Below are positions 18,503-26,633 of a stretch of 44,367 nucleotides of DNA, one piece after another. Numbering within the stretch: the first letter of the stretch is position 1; every line of letters starts with the position of its first letter. Source of the DNA: Mycobacterium sp. shizuoka-1 (GTDB taxonomy: Bacteria > Actinomycetota > Actinomycetes > Mycobacteriales > Mycobacteriaceae); NCBI RefSeq assembly GCF_002723835.1, contig NZ_BEWG01000021.1, positions 1 to 44,367 on the forward strand. Reading direction: 5' to 3'. The notes under the pieces were generated by a model. That model worked only from the letters and a program-made list of their open reading frames with translations, did no database searches and was not told where the DNA came from. The position numbers were made by a program, and so were the translations under genes.

Positions 18503-19687
18503 ATGACACGCCGCACAATCGTCGCGGGCGTGGGGATGATTCCGTTCACGACCCCACGTCGCACCACACCATATTCAGATATGGCAGAGACTTCCGTTCG
18601 TGAAGCGCTGGCGGATGCCGGTATCGACTATTCGTCGATACAACAGGCCTATGTGGGCTATGTGTACGGTGACTCAACATCGGGGCAGGCCGCACTCTAC
18701 GGCGTCGGCCAAACCGGGATTCCGATCGTCAACGTCAACAACAACTGCTCGACGGGTTCCTCCGCCCTGTGGCTGGCGCGCCAGGCGATCGAAAACGGTG
18801 CCGCCGACTGCGTACTCGCGTTGGGTTTCGAGCAGATGCAGCGTGGTGCCCTGTCGTCGATGTGGACCGACCGGCCCAGCCCGTTCGACCGGTTCGACGA
18901 GGTCACGAGGACCGTCCAGGGCTGGGACGATGCCGCCCCGATGGCGGCCCAGTACTTCGGCGGCGCGGGCCGGCAATACGCCGACACCTATGGCACCGCA
19001 CCCGAAACCTTCGCCCGCATCGCGGTCAAGGCGCGGGCGCACGCCAAGAACAACCCGTACGCGGTGTTTCGCGACGCGGTCACCGTCGAGGAAGTCCTGG
19101 CCTCGCCCCACATCTACGGGCCGCTGACCAGGCTGCAATGCTGCCCGCCGACCTGCGGTGCGGCCGCGGCGGTGCTGGTCAGCGAAGAGTTCGCCCGCAA
19201 GCACGGCCTGCGGGTCGAGGTTGCGATCAAGGCCCAAGCCATGGCCACCGACACACCGTCCACATTCACCGGCGACATGATCAAGGTCGTCGGTTACGAC
19301 ATGGCCAAGGCCGCCGCCGACGCGGTCTACGAGGCCTCCGGGGTGGCGCCGGAGGACATCCGGGTGGTCGAGCTGCACGACTGTTTCACCACCAACGAGC
19401 TGCTCACCTACGAGGGCCTCGGCCTGACCCCGGTCGGCACCGCCGAGAAGTTCATCCTCGACGGCGACAACACCTACGGCGGCCGGGTGGTCACCAATCC
19501 GTCGGGCGGTCTGCTGTCCAAAGGACATCCGCTGGGCGCGACGGGCCTCGCCCAATGCGCCGAGTTGGTATGGCAGCTGCGCGGACTCGCGCAGGCCCGC
19601 CAGGTCGACGGCGCGACGGTCGCGCTGCAGCACAACATCGGACTCGGCGGCGCCGCCGTCGTCACCCTCTACGAAAAGGTGGGCTGA
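18503..19687 (+). CDS. SCPx-type thiolase / lipid-transfer protein
   Basis: 394 residues of thiolase fold without the SCP2 lipid-binding tail. Nucleophile Cys82 sits in NVNNNCSTGSSALW. HDCFTTNE and SKGHPLGATG follow, and the C-terminal loop reads QHNIGLGGAAVVTLYE where biosynthetic thiolases have a second Cys. That is the SCPx/Ltp pattern used for thiolysis, or in Ltp2-type enzymes retro-aldol cleavage, of branched or sterol-derived acyl-CoAs. The ATG at 18503 follows GGAG. First gene of an operon with two MaoC proteins (2-bp gap) and an SDR. Confidence 0.87.
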   Translation: MTRRTIVAGVGMIPFTTPRRTTPYSDMAETSVREALADAGIDYSSIQQAYVGYVYGDSTSGQAALYGVGQTGIPIVNVNNNCSTGSSALWLARQAIENGAADCVLALGFEQMQRGALSSMWTDRPSPFDRFDEVTRTVQGWDDAAPMAAQYFGGAGRQYADTYGTAPETFARIAVKARAHAKNNPYAVFRDAVTVEEVLASPHIYGPLTRLQCCPPTCGAAAAVLVSEEFARKHGLRVEVAIKAQAMATDTPSTFTGDMIKVVGYDMAKAAADAVYEASGVAPEDIRVVELHDCFTTNELLTYEGLGLTPVGTAEKFILDGDNTYGGRVVTNPSGGLLSKGHPLGATGLAQCAELVWQLRGLAQARQVDGATVALQHNIGLGGAAVVTLYEKVG

Positions 19688-19689
19688 GC

Positions 19690-20148
19690 ATGGCAGTGGA
19701 TCCTGGCGTGGTCGGCACCGAATTGCCCACGACCTCGCTCACCGTCGACCGCGGGCGGCTGCGGTTCTTCGCCAAGGCGATCGGTGAGACGAACCCGATC
19801 TTCACCCATGTCGACGCCGCGGTCGCCGGCGGCCATCGCGACCTGCCGGTGCCGCCGACGTTCCTGTTCTCCATCGAGCTCGAGGCCCCCGATCCCTTCG
19901 CCTACCTCGCGGCCCTCGGCGTCGACCTGCGTTTCGTGCTGCACGGCGAGCAGAGCTTCACCTATCACGAGTCCGCGTATGCCGGCGACGAGCTGGTGGC
20001 ACACCCCCGGATCACCGATGTGTACGCCAAGAAGGCCGGCGCGCTGGAATTCATCGTCAAGGACACGGCGGTGACGCGCGCCGACGGCACACCCATCGCC
20101 GATCTGCGATCGGTGATCGTCGTTCGCACCCCGGGAGGCGGCGCATGA
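19690..20148 (+). CDS. MaoC-like N-terminal hot-dog protein (non-catalytic hydratase partner)
   Basis: 152 residues starting GTELPTTSLTVDRGRLRFFAKAIGETNP, the MaoC_dehydrat_N pattern found in HadA/HadC-like subunits. The catalytic Asp-His hydratase-2 motif is missing: the region reads NPIFTHVDAA, then RDLPVPPTFLFSIE. Such proteins pair with a catalytic MaoC subunit, and that gene follows with an ATGA overlap (20145-20148), implying a heterodimer. Probable job: bind the acyl chain of a bulky enoyl-CoA while the partner hydrates it. Confidence 0.82.
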   Translation: MAVDPGVVGTELPTTSLTVDRGRLRFFAKAIGETNPIFTHVDAAVAGGHRDLPVPPTFLFSIELEAPDPFAYLAALGVDLRFVLHGEQSFTYHESAYAGDELVAHPRITDVYAKKAGALEFIVKDTAVTRADGTPIADLRSVIVVRTPGGGA

Positions 20149-20558
20149 CATCCGTCGAACCGATCGCAGTCGGCTCTGAACTGCCACCGCTGGCGCTGCC
20201 GGCAATCTCGCGATTGACGCTGGCACTGTTCGCCGGGGCATCCGGCGACCACAACCCGATCCACGTCGACGTCGACGCCGCGAAATCGGCCGGTGCGCCC
20301 GATGTGTTCGCGCACGGAATGCTCTCCATGGCCTATCTGGGGCGGCTGCTGACCAACTGGGCCGCACCGGAGGATCTGCGGTCATACCGAGTCCGATTCG
20401 CCGCCATCACGCCGGTGCACGGCCAGCCCACCTGCACTGGCCAAGTCACCGCCATCGATGAGGTCGACGGTGAGCGCCGGGCCACCGTCGAGGTCACCGT
20501 CACGCTCGCCGACGGCACGGTCACCCTGTCCGGCGACGCGGTCGTCGCCATCAACTGA
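20145..20558 (+). CDS. MaoC-family enoyl-CoA hydratase, catalytic subunit
   Basis: 137-residue single hot-dog domain with the hydratase-2 motif ASGDHNPIHVDVDAA (Asp35, His40) and the following AHGMLSMAYLG. It hydrates trans-2-enoyl-CoA to the 3-hydroxyacyl-CoA. The start overlaps the stop of the non-catalytic MaoC partner by 4 bp, so the two are made together and probably form a heterodimer, as ChsH1-ChsH2 and HadAB do. The SDR that would oxidise the product starts 15 bp downstream. Confidence 0.85.
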   Translation: MTSVEPIAVGSELPPLALPAISRLTLALFAGASGDHNPIHVDVDAAKSAGAPDVFAHGMLSMAYLGRLLTNWAAPEDLRSYRVRFAAITPVHGQPTCTGQVTAIDEVDGERRATVEVTVTLADGTVTLSGDAVVAIN

Positions 20559-20573
20559 AAGGTACTGACACAC

Positions 20574-21404
20574 ATGGGAAATCTGCGAGGCAAGGTCGCC
20601 GTCGTTTCGGGCTCGGGACGGGGAATCGGCCGAGAGATCGCGCTCAAGCTTGCCGCCGAGGGCGCATCGGTGGTGGTCAATGACCTCGATGCCGACCCGG
20701 CAGCCGAGACGGTCGCTGCCATCGAGGCCGCCGGGGGCAGCGCGGTCACGTGTATCGGCAGCGTCACCGACGACGAGTTCGGTGAACGGTTCGTGCAGAC
20801 GGCGGTGGAGGCCTTCGGCGGATTGGACATCATCGTCAACAACGCCGGCTACACCTGGGATTCGGTGATCCAGAAAATGACCGACGAACAGTGGGATGCG
20901 ATCCTGGACGTCCACCTCAAGGCGCCGTTTCACATCCTGCGAGCCGCCCAGCCGGTGATCAGCGGGCTGGTCAAAGATGCCAGGGAATCCGGGCGCCCGG
21001 TCGGTTGCCGCAAGGTGGTGAACATTTCGTCGCTGGCCGGGGTGGGCGGCAATGCCGGTCAGGCGAACTACGCCGCCGCCAAGGCCGGCGTGATCGGCCT
21101 GACGAAGGCGCTGGCCAAGGAATGGGGGCGCTACAACGTCACCGTCAACAGCGTCGCGTTCGGATTGATCAAGACCCGCCTCACCGAAACTCCCGCCGAC
21201 GGAGACGGATCCATCACCGTGCGGGGACAGGAGATCAAGGTCGGGGTCAACCCCGGCTTGCTGGCCACCATGGAGCAGATGATCCCGCTCGGCCGCTCGG
21301 GCACACCGGCCGAGGCCGCCGGTGCGGTCTACCTGCTGTGCACGCCGGAATCGGACTACATCAGCGCCCAAACACTGGTCTGCGGCGGCGGATTCAACTT
21401 CTAG
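20574..21404 (+). CDS. SDR-family 3-hydroxyacyl-CoA dehydrogenase
   Basis: 276-residue short-chain dehydrogenase. The cofactor loop reads SGSGRGIG (12-19), then NDLDA at the end of beta-2 (Asp, favouring NAD), NNAG (89-92), and the catalytic Ser153, Tyr166 and Lys170 in ISSLAG...NYAAAK. Given the order thiolase, MaoC, MaoC, SDR, it most likely oxidises the hydroxyacyl-CoA before thiolysis. A GAAAGG precedes the ATG at 20574. Its 3' end overlaps the convergent enoyl-CoA hydratase gene by 4 bp. Confidence 0.87.
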   Translation: MGNLRGKVAVVSGSGRGIGREIALKLAAEGASVVVNDLDADPAAETVAAIEAAGGSAVTCIGSVTDDEFGERFVQTAVEAFGGLDIIVNNAGYTWDSVIQKMTDEQWDAILDVHLKAPFHILRAAQPVISGLVKDARESGRPVGCRKVVNISSLAGVGGNAGQANYAAAKAGVIGLTKALAKEWGRYNVTVNSVAFGLIKTRLTETPADGDGSITVRGQEIKVGVNPGLLATMEQMIPLGRSGTPAEAAGAVYLLCTPESDYISAQTLVCGGGFNF

Positions 21405-22168
21405 CCGGTCACCTGGGCGACCCACGTCGCGGCGCCGGCCAGGAAGTCGGGGTGCTCAAACAGGTCGGCCTGAGCCTGCGCCTCGACATCCTCGACGGCG
21501 CGGTCGAACTCGGCGCGCGCGGAGAGTCGCAGGCTCTGCTTGATCGAGCGGATCGTCCGCCCCGGCGCGCGGACCACCTCGGCCGCCAGCCGCAACGCTT
21601 CGGCCACAGCATCATCGGCAACGGTGGAAACCGCACCGATCTGCTGCGCTTCGCGTGCGTCGATGATTCTGGCCGTCATCAACAGCTCCAGCGCCCGGTC
21701 ACGGCCGACGGCTGCCGGCAGGCTCGCGGAGAGTCCGTAGTCGGGGCCGAGGCCCATCCGGGCAAAGGTAGCCCCGAAGCGAGCCGAGGTTGCGGCGACG
21801 CGGATGTCGCAGGCGAGGACCAAACCCCACCCGGCACCGGCCGCGGGACCGTTGACCGCGGCGATCGTCAGCTGCGGAAGCCGGTGCAGCGTGAGGACGG
21901 GCCTACTCACGGTCTTCATCAGCTCGACGGTCGAGTCGGATTCGGCGAAGGCCGGCAGGGTGCTCAGGTCGGCGCCCGAGCAGAACCCCCGGCCGGCTCC
22001 GGTGAGGATGACCACGTGCACGTGGTCGTCGGCGGCGATCCGGTTCAGCGCGACGTCCAGTTCGCTCATCAACTCGTCGTCGAGCGCGTTGAGCCGCTCG
22101 GGGCGGTTGAGCTCCACGATCGCGATGTGGTCAACGGGCGAACTGACACGGACGACGTCGGTGGTCAT
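21401..22168 (-). CDS. Enoyl-CoA hydratase/isomerase family protein
   Basis: 255-residue crotonase-fold protein. The two oxyanion-hole regions are clear: LTGAGRGFCSGADLST and NGPAAGAGWGLVLACD. The residue pattern after AATSARFGATFARMGLGPDYG resembles hydratases/isomerases of lipid degradation, but the exact reaction is not fixed. The ATG at 22168 lies 6 nt after a TAGTCT -10 hexamer, so the mRNA may be leaderless. It faces the SDR operon and backs onto the LuxR gene, so it probably belongs to the same pathway. Confidence 0.83.
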   Translation of the reverse strand: MTTDVVRVSSPVDHIAIVELNRPERLNALDDELMSELDVALNRIAADDHVHVVILTGAGRGFCSGADLSTLPAFAESDSTVELMKTVSRPVLTLHRLPQLTIAAVNGPAAGAGWGLVLACDIRVAATSARFGATFARMGLGPDYGLSASLPAAVGRDRALELLMTARIIDAREAQQIGAVSTVADDAVAEALRLAAEVVRAPGRTIRSIKQSLRLSARAEFDRAVEDVEAQAQADLFEHPDFLAGAATWVAQVTG

Positions 22169-22299
22169 CTCGCGAGACTAGACTATTCGCACATCACTTA
22201 TGCGGATACAGTGCTGTCCAAAAGCCGCAGTATCGGCCAACGATTGGCGTCGATATTCACTTATACTGGTCTGCGCAGCGGCGTTCAAAGGAGATTCCC
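22169..22299. promoter_or_regulatory. Divergent promoter region, hydratase / LuxR
   Basis: Minus strand: overlapping TAGTCT hexamers at 22175-22180 and 22180-22185 fit TANNNT just ahead of the hydratase ATG. Plus strand: TATACT (22262-22267) fits a -10, followed by the ribosome site AAAGGAG (22287-22293) before the ATG at 22300. No clear -35 and no strong palindrome were found. Confidence 0.5.
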
Positions 22300-23454
22300 A
22301 TGGCCAGTGCGCCCGTCGTCAGCAGTGTGCGATCGCCCAGGCGGCGTGGATTGAGCCTGCGGAATCAGGACCGCGATGACATCGCCGACATCGTCGCCAC
22401 CGCGCGGGCGCGCTACCCCGACATCCACCCGGACGGGCTTGTCACGGACTGTGCCGAAGCACTCGACGTCCTTGAGGCGGTGTGGCACGCCGTGGTCGAC
22501 GCGGTGACCACGACGGCACCGCCCGACGCGCACGACATCGAGCTGTTGTCCCGGGTGAAGTCGGCGCTCACCCGTATTCACTCCAGTCAGGCCGAGCGGG
22601 TCGACAGCTCGCTGGCCGGCCTGCGCGCCGCAACCGCGGAACTCGAGCAGATCGACGACCCGGCACATCTGCTCGACCGCGCCGCCATCGCGGCCACGAC
22701 CCTCGGATTCGACCGCGCGATGATCTCGTCGGTGCACGACGGTCAATGGCTGCCGGTCGCGGGCCATATCGAACGCGATCCGCTCTGGGCCTCGCAGATC
22801 GTCGCGGCAGGACAGGAGCACCCCGAGGTCATCGATGCGACGCTGCCTGAGGCCGAGATGCTGCGCAGACTGCGGCCGATCCTGGTCGACGATGCCCGCA
22901 GGCTGCCCCGCTGCTACGACACCATCATCGACATCGCCAAAGGACAGCGATACGTCGCGGCACCAATCATGTCCTGCCGCAACGTGATCGGCTTCGTGCA
23001 TGCCGACGCGTTCTATATGTCACGCCGGTTCACCAACACCGACATCCGCCTGCTGGGCCTCTTCGGCGAGTTCCTGGGCGCCACCATGTCGCGGCTGATG
23101 ATGCTCGACGAACTACGGGCGCTGCACGCCCAGGCCGAAGGGCTCACTGCCCGGATCGCCGAGCTGCAGCGCAGCTGGTCCGGCCGGACTCATCGCCGTC
23201 CGGCTCTGGTCCGCGGTGCTCTCGATGCAGCGGAACCGCAGCATTCGCGAGCCAGGACCGCTACGGTCCTGACCCGTCGAGAGCTGGAGGTGCTCGAACT
23301 CGTGGCCGACGGCGCCACCAACGCCCGCATCGCCCGGGCACTGACCATCTCCGAGGGGACCGTCAAGGGCCATATGAAGCACATCTTCCGGAAGCTCGGC
23401 ACGGCCAACCGCGCCGAAGCGGTGTCCTACTGGGTGCGACTGACCACCGGATAG
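22300..23454 (+). CDS. GAF-domain LuxR-type transcriptional regulator
   Basis: 384 residues. A helical N-terminus (about 25-120) is followed by a GAF-like sensory domain (about 125-270: AAIAATTLGFDRAMISSVHDG, then YVAAPIMSCRNVIGFVHAD). The C-terminal LuxR helix-turn-helix is at about 320-380 (LTRRELEVLELVADGATN, then ISEGTVKGHMKHIFRKLG). There is no receiver domain, so it probably senses a small molecule directly. A good ribosome site precedes the ATG. It is 106 bp upstream of, and in line with, the P450 and acyl-CoA ligase genes and probably activates them. Confidence 0.85.
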   Translation: MASAPVVSSVRSPRRRGLSLRNQDRDDIADIVATARARYPDIHPDGLVTDCAEALDVLEAVWHAVVDAVTTTAPPDAHDIELLSRVKSALTRIHSSQAERVDSSLAGLRAATAELEQIDDPAHLLDRAAIAATTLGFDRAMISSVHDGQWLPVAGHIERDPLWASQIVAAGQEHPEVIDATLPEAEMLRRLRPILVDDARRLPRCYDTIIDIAKGQRYVAAPIMSCRNVIGFVHADAFYMSRRFTNTDIRLLGLFGEFLGATMSRLMMLDELRALHAQAEGLTARIAELQRSWSGRTHRRPALVRGALDAAEPQHSRARTATVLTRRELEVLELVADGATNARIARALTISEGTVKGHMKHIFRKLGTANRAEAVSYWVRLTTG

Positions 23455-23560
23455 TCCGCTGTCCGATCGGGAGGCAAACAGACCCTTTTGGAGGGATTCC
23501 GGCCTCCCCCGCCGCCTTCGAGACTGAATGCCGACGCACATCACCTGCAGTGGAGGCACC

Positions 23561-24850
23561 ATGCACATCGACGGACTCCTTCCCGCGACCTCGGACAACA
23601 AGCCCGACTATTGCGATATCGAGGTGTCGAGCAAGGCCTTCTGGGCCAAGCCGGCCGCCCAGATGGAGGACGTGTTCGCCCGACTTCGCAGCGAGCAGCC
23701 GGTGTCCTGGCAGCGTCCGATCGAAGGGGCGGTGGTACCCGACCCCGACGATCCGGGCTTCTGGGCGGTGACCCGGCATGCCGACATCAAGCAGGTCAGT
23801 CACGACAACCAGACCTTCGTCTCGGGTCAGGGGGTCTTCTTCGACCGGCTGCCGCCGGTGTTCCTGGAGATGGCACTGTCCTTCTTGGCGATGGATCCGC
23901 CGCGGCACGACCAATTACGCCGACTGGTCAGCAAGGCGTTCACCCCGCGCCAGGTCAAACGCATCGAGGACAAGATCGAGCTCGCCGCCAAGCAGATCGT
24001 CGACGACATCGCCGCCGATCCGTCGGGCGAGATCGAATTCATGGATCGCTGCGCGAGCCTCCTGCCGCTGCGGATGTTCTGTGAGATGTTCGGCGTGCCG
24101 GCACATCTCGAAGATGCGACGGTCAAGCACGTCATCGGTTCGGTGTCCTGGGCCGACGAGGAGTACCTGGCCGGACGCAGTGCCGCCGAAGTTCAGCTGG
24201 AGTCGATCGCTGGGCTGCACCAGGTGGCTCAGGAGATCATCGAGATGCGCCGCCGTCAGCCCGGCGACGACATCATCTCGTCGATGACGCAGGCCGAGAT
24301 CGATGGGCAGAAACTGACCGACTTCGAGATCGCATCGTTCTTCTGCCTGCTCTCCGGTGCCGCCACCGACACCACCAAGACCACACTCGGGCACGCGGTA
24401 CGGGCGCTGTCGCTGTTCCCCGAGCAGCGCGCATGGCTGCTCGAGGATTTCGACGCCCGAATCGGCACCGCCGTCGAAGAGTTCATCCGTTGGGCGACAC
24501 CACTGCTCACCTTCAGCCGGACCGCTGTGGTGGAGACCGAGCTGGGCGGGCAGACGATCATGCCGGGCGACAAGGTCGTGCTGATCTACCTGGCGGGCAA
24601 TTTCGACGAGACGGTCTTCGATCGACCCCGCATGTTCGACCTGTCTCGCTCGCCCAATCCGCACGTGAGCTTCGGTGGCGGCGGCATACACTTCTGTCTG
24701 GGCGCCAACCTGGCCAGGACCATGCTGCGGGCCGAAGCACGGGAGTTGTTCATGCGGATACCGGAATTCGAGACCGGTGAGCCAGACTTGTTGGGCACCA
24801 ATTTCATTCACGGCATCAAGCGACTGCCGTTCCGGTTCACGCCGCGATGA
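23561..24850 (+). CDS. Cytochrome P450
   Basis: 429-residue soluble bacterial P450. An FLAMDPPRHDQLRRLVSKAF segment, an I-helix GAATDTTKTTLGHA, the K-helix ExxR in VEEFIRWATP and the haem loop FGGGGIHFCLGANLAR with Cys379 are present. The overall pattern resembles mycobacterial CYP124/125/142-type sterol or fatty-acid terminal hydroxylases, but the family cannot be fixed by eye. The ATG at 23561 (GGAGG 4 bp before) is chosen over one at 23528. No ferredoxin gene is adjacent. It overlaps the acyl-CoA ligase gene by 4 bp. Confidence 0.9.
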   Translation: MHIDGLLPATSDNKPDYCDIEVSSKAFWAKPAAQMEDVFARLRSEQPVSWQRPIEGAVVPDPDDPGFWAVTRHADIKQVSHDNQTFVSGQGVFFDRLPPVFLEMALSFLAMDPPRHDQLRRLVSKAFTPRQVKRIEDKIELAAKQIVDDIAADPSGEIEFMDRCASLLPLRMFCEMFGVPAHLEDATVKHVIGSVSWADEEYLAGRSAAEVQLESIAGLHQVAQEIIEMRRRQPGDDIISSMTQAEIDGQKLTDFEIASFFCLLSGAATDTTKTTLGHAVRALSLFPEQRAWLLEDFDARIGTAVEEFIRWATPLLTFSRTAVVETELGGQTIMPGDKVVLIYLAGNFDETVFDRPRMFDLSRSPNPHVSFGGGGIHFCLGANLARTMLRAEARELFMRIPEFETGEPDLLGTNFIHGIKRLPFRFTPR

Positions 24851-26418
24851 CCGCCGGCATGTATCTGACCCAGGGGCTGCATCGATCGGTGCGGGCCACC
24901 CCGCACGACACCATGACGGTCTGCGGCGACCGGACCCGGACATTCGCCGAGGTCGCCGACCGGGTGGCCCGACTGGCCGGCGCGCTCCAGGCCCTCGGCG
25001 CCCGCGACGGCGACCGCGTCGGCATTCTGTCGCTGAACTCCGATCGCTACCAGGAATATCTGCTCGGCACGCTGTGGGCCGGCGCCGTGGTCAATCCGAT
25101 CAACATCCGCTGGAGCGCAGCCGAGATCGCCTACAGCTTGCGCGACTCCGACACCCGGATACTGCTGATCGACGACACTTTCCTGGCACTGCTGCCGGAA
25201 TTACGTTCGCAGGCAGGCAACCTGGCGGCCGTAATCCACTGTGGCGACGGCCCGACGCCGGACGACACCCTCGCCTATGAAGAGCTGGTGCGAACGGGCA
25301 CCCCGGTGCCCGACGCACACCGCAGCGGTTCGGACCTGGCCGGGATCTTCTACACCGGTGGGACCAGCGGCCATCCCAAGGGCGTCATGCTGACCCACGA
25401 CAACCTGATGACGTCGGCGATGGGCGCACTGGCGTCGGGATTGTTCCTGACCTCGGGCGGACCGCTGCTGCACGCCGCCCCGATGTTCCACCTCGCCGAT
25501 CTGGCGATTTGGCTGGAACAGGTGATCAACGGCGGCACTCACGTGTTCATCCCGTCGTTCCGGCCGGACTGGGTACTGGACGCGGTCGCGCGGCATCGGG
25601 TCAGCGACCTTCTGCTCGTACCGACCATGGTGCAGATCCTCGTCGACCACCCGTCGCTTCCGGACTACGACACCAGCAGCGTGCGCGCCGTCATGTACGG
25701 CGGGTCGCCGATCTCGGCGGCTCTGCTGGAGCGGGCCGCCGAGCGGTTGCCGACAGCGTCGTTCGTCCAGGCCTACGGCATGACCGAGGTATCGCCGATC
25801 GCCACCCTGCTCTCGCCGCAGGACCATCACGACCCGGTGCTGCGCCGCTCCGGCGGGCGTGCCGCACCGCATTCCGAGGTGCGCATCGTCGGTGACGACG
25901 ACACCGAGCTATCCCGCGGTGAGGTCGGCGAGATCGTGGTGCGCGGCGGCCATGTGATGGCCGGCTACTGGGGCAAGCCGCAGGAAACCGCGGCCGCACT
26001 GCGCGGCGGATGGATGCATACCGGCGACGCCGGTTACATGGACGACCGCGGTTACGTGTTCGTCGTCGACCGCCTCAAGGACATGATCGTCACGGGCGGG
26101 GAGAACGTGTACTCGGTCGAGGTGGAGAACGCGCTGGCCCGCCACCCCGCGGTGGCCACCTGTGCAGTCGTCGGGGTGCCGGACGAGCGGTGGGGTGAGC
26201 GCGTGCACGCCGTGGTGGTGCTGACCACCGGACACCAGGTCGGCGGCGACGACCTGGCCGACGAACTGCGGGAGTTCTGCAAGCCGCTCATCGGCGGCTA
26301 CAAGATCCCCCGCAGTTTCGAGACCGTCGACGAGCTGCCGGTCTCGGCGGCCGGCAAGGTGCTCAAACGCGAACTGCGGGAACGCTATTGGGCGGGCCAG
26401 GACCGTTCGGTCAGCTGA
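24847..26418 (+). CDS. Acyl-CoA synthetase (FadD-type ANL ligase)
   Basis: 523 residues. The P-loop YTGGTSGHPKGV, AYGMTEVSP, the hinge HTGDAGYMDDRGYVFVVDR and the catalytic Lys504 in SAAGKVLKREL give a complete adenylation enzyme that activates a carboxylate as its AMP ester and then its CoA thioester. The start overlaps the P450 stop (ATGA, 24847-24850), so the two are co-translated. A likely sequence is P450 oxidation to a carboxylate followed by CoA activation, feeding the thiolase/MaoC/SDR enzymes upstream. The substrate is unknown. Confidence 0.9.
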   Translation: MTAGMYLTQGLHRSVRATPHDTMTVCGDRTRTFAEVADRVARLAGALQALGARDGDRVGILSLNSDRYQEYLLGTLWAGAVVNPINIRWSAAEIAYSLRDSDTRILLIDDTFLALLPELRSQAGNLAAVIHCGDGPTPDDTLAYEELVRTGTPVPDAHRSGSDLAGIFYTGGTSGHPKGVMLTHDNLMTSAMGALASGLFLTSGGPLLHAAPMFHLADLAIWLEQVINGGTHVFIPSFRPDWVLDAVARHRVSDLLLVPTMVQILVDHPSLPDYDTSSVRAVMYGGSPISAALLERAAERLPTASFVQAYGMTEVSPIATLLSPQDHHDPVLRRSGGRAAPHSEVRIVGDDDTELSRGEVGEIVVRGGHVMAGYWGKPQETAAALRGGWMHTGDAGYMDDRGYVFVVDRLKDMIVTGGENVYSVEVENALARHPAVATCAVVGVPDERWGERVHAVVVLTTGHQVGGDDLADELREFCKPLIGGYKIPRSFETVDELPVSAAGKVLKRELRERYWAGQDRSVS

Positions 26419-26421
26419 GCA

Positions 26422-26586
26422 TCAGCAGCGCGTGAGGTCCCGATCGACGATCTTGTGGCGCCGCGGCGCCTCCGGCCACAGCTGATCCGCAGCGAGCACC
26501 AGGCCGGCGATCGCGCCGGACAGCTGGGCGACGACGAACTCGGGCACCGCCCGGCGCACCGGCACCTGATAACTGCTGATCTTCAT
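26422..26586 (-). CDS. Small hypothetical protein
   Basis: 54 residues from an ATG at 26586: MKISSYQVPVRRAVPEFVVA, one moderately hydrophobic stretch (AQLSGAIAGLVLAADQLW), then a basic tail ending in Cys. Third codon positions are GC-rich as in the neighbouring genes, which supports real coding. There is no clear Shine-Dalgarno. A perfect 16-bp palindrome lies 18 bp upstream. No family was recognised. It sits between the accessory lipid block and the aldehyde dehydrogenase. Confidence 0.5.
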   Translation of the reverse strand: MKISSYQVPVRRAVPEFVVAQLSGAIAGLVLAADQLWPEAPRRHKIVDRDLTRC

Positions 26587-26604
26587 GGCGCACGGATACC
26601 CACT

Positions 26605-26620
26605 GCTTGCAATTGCAAGC
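26605..26620. promoter_or_regulatory. Perfect 16-bp palindrome
   Basis: GCTTGCAATTGCAAGC is fully symmetric and contains TTGCAA twice. It lies between the 54-residue ORF (starts 26586, minus) and the aldehyde dehydrogenase stop (26634), so it is most likely an operator for the small ORF. The TTGCAA core recalls the TTTGCAAA sites of RamB/PrpR-type regulators, but the resemblance is partial. Confidence 0.5.
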
Positions 26621-26633
26621 GTGATGCCCGCCA

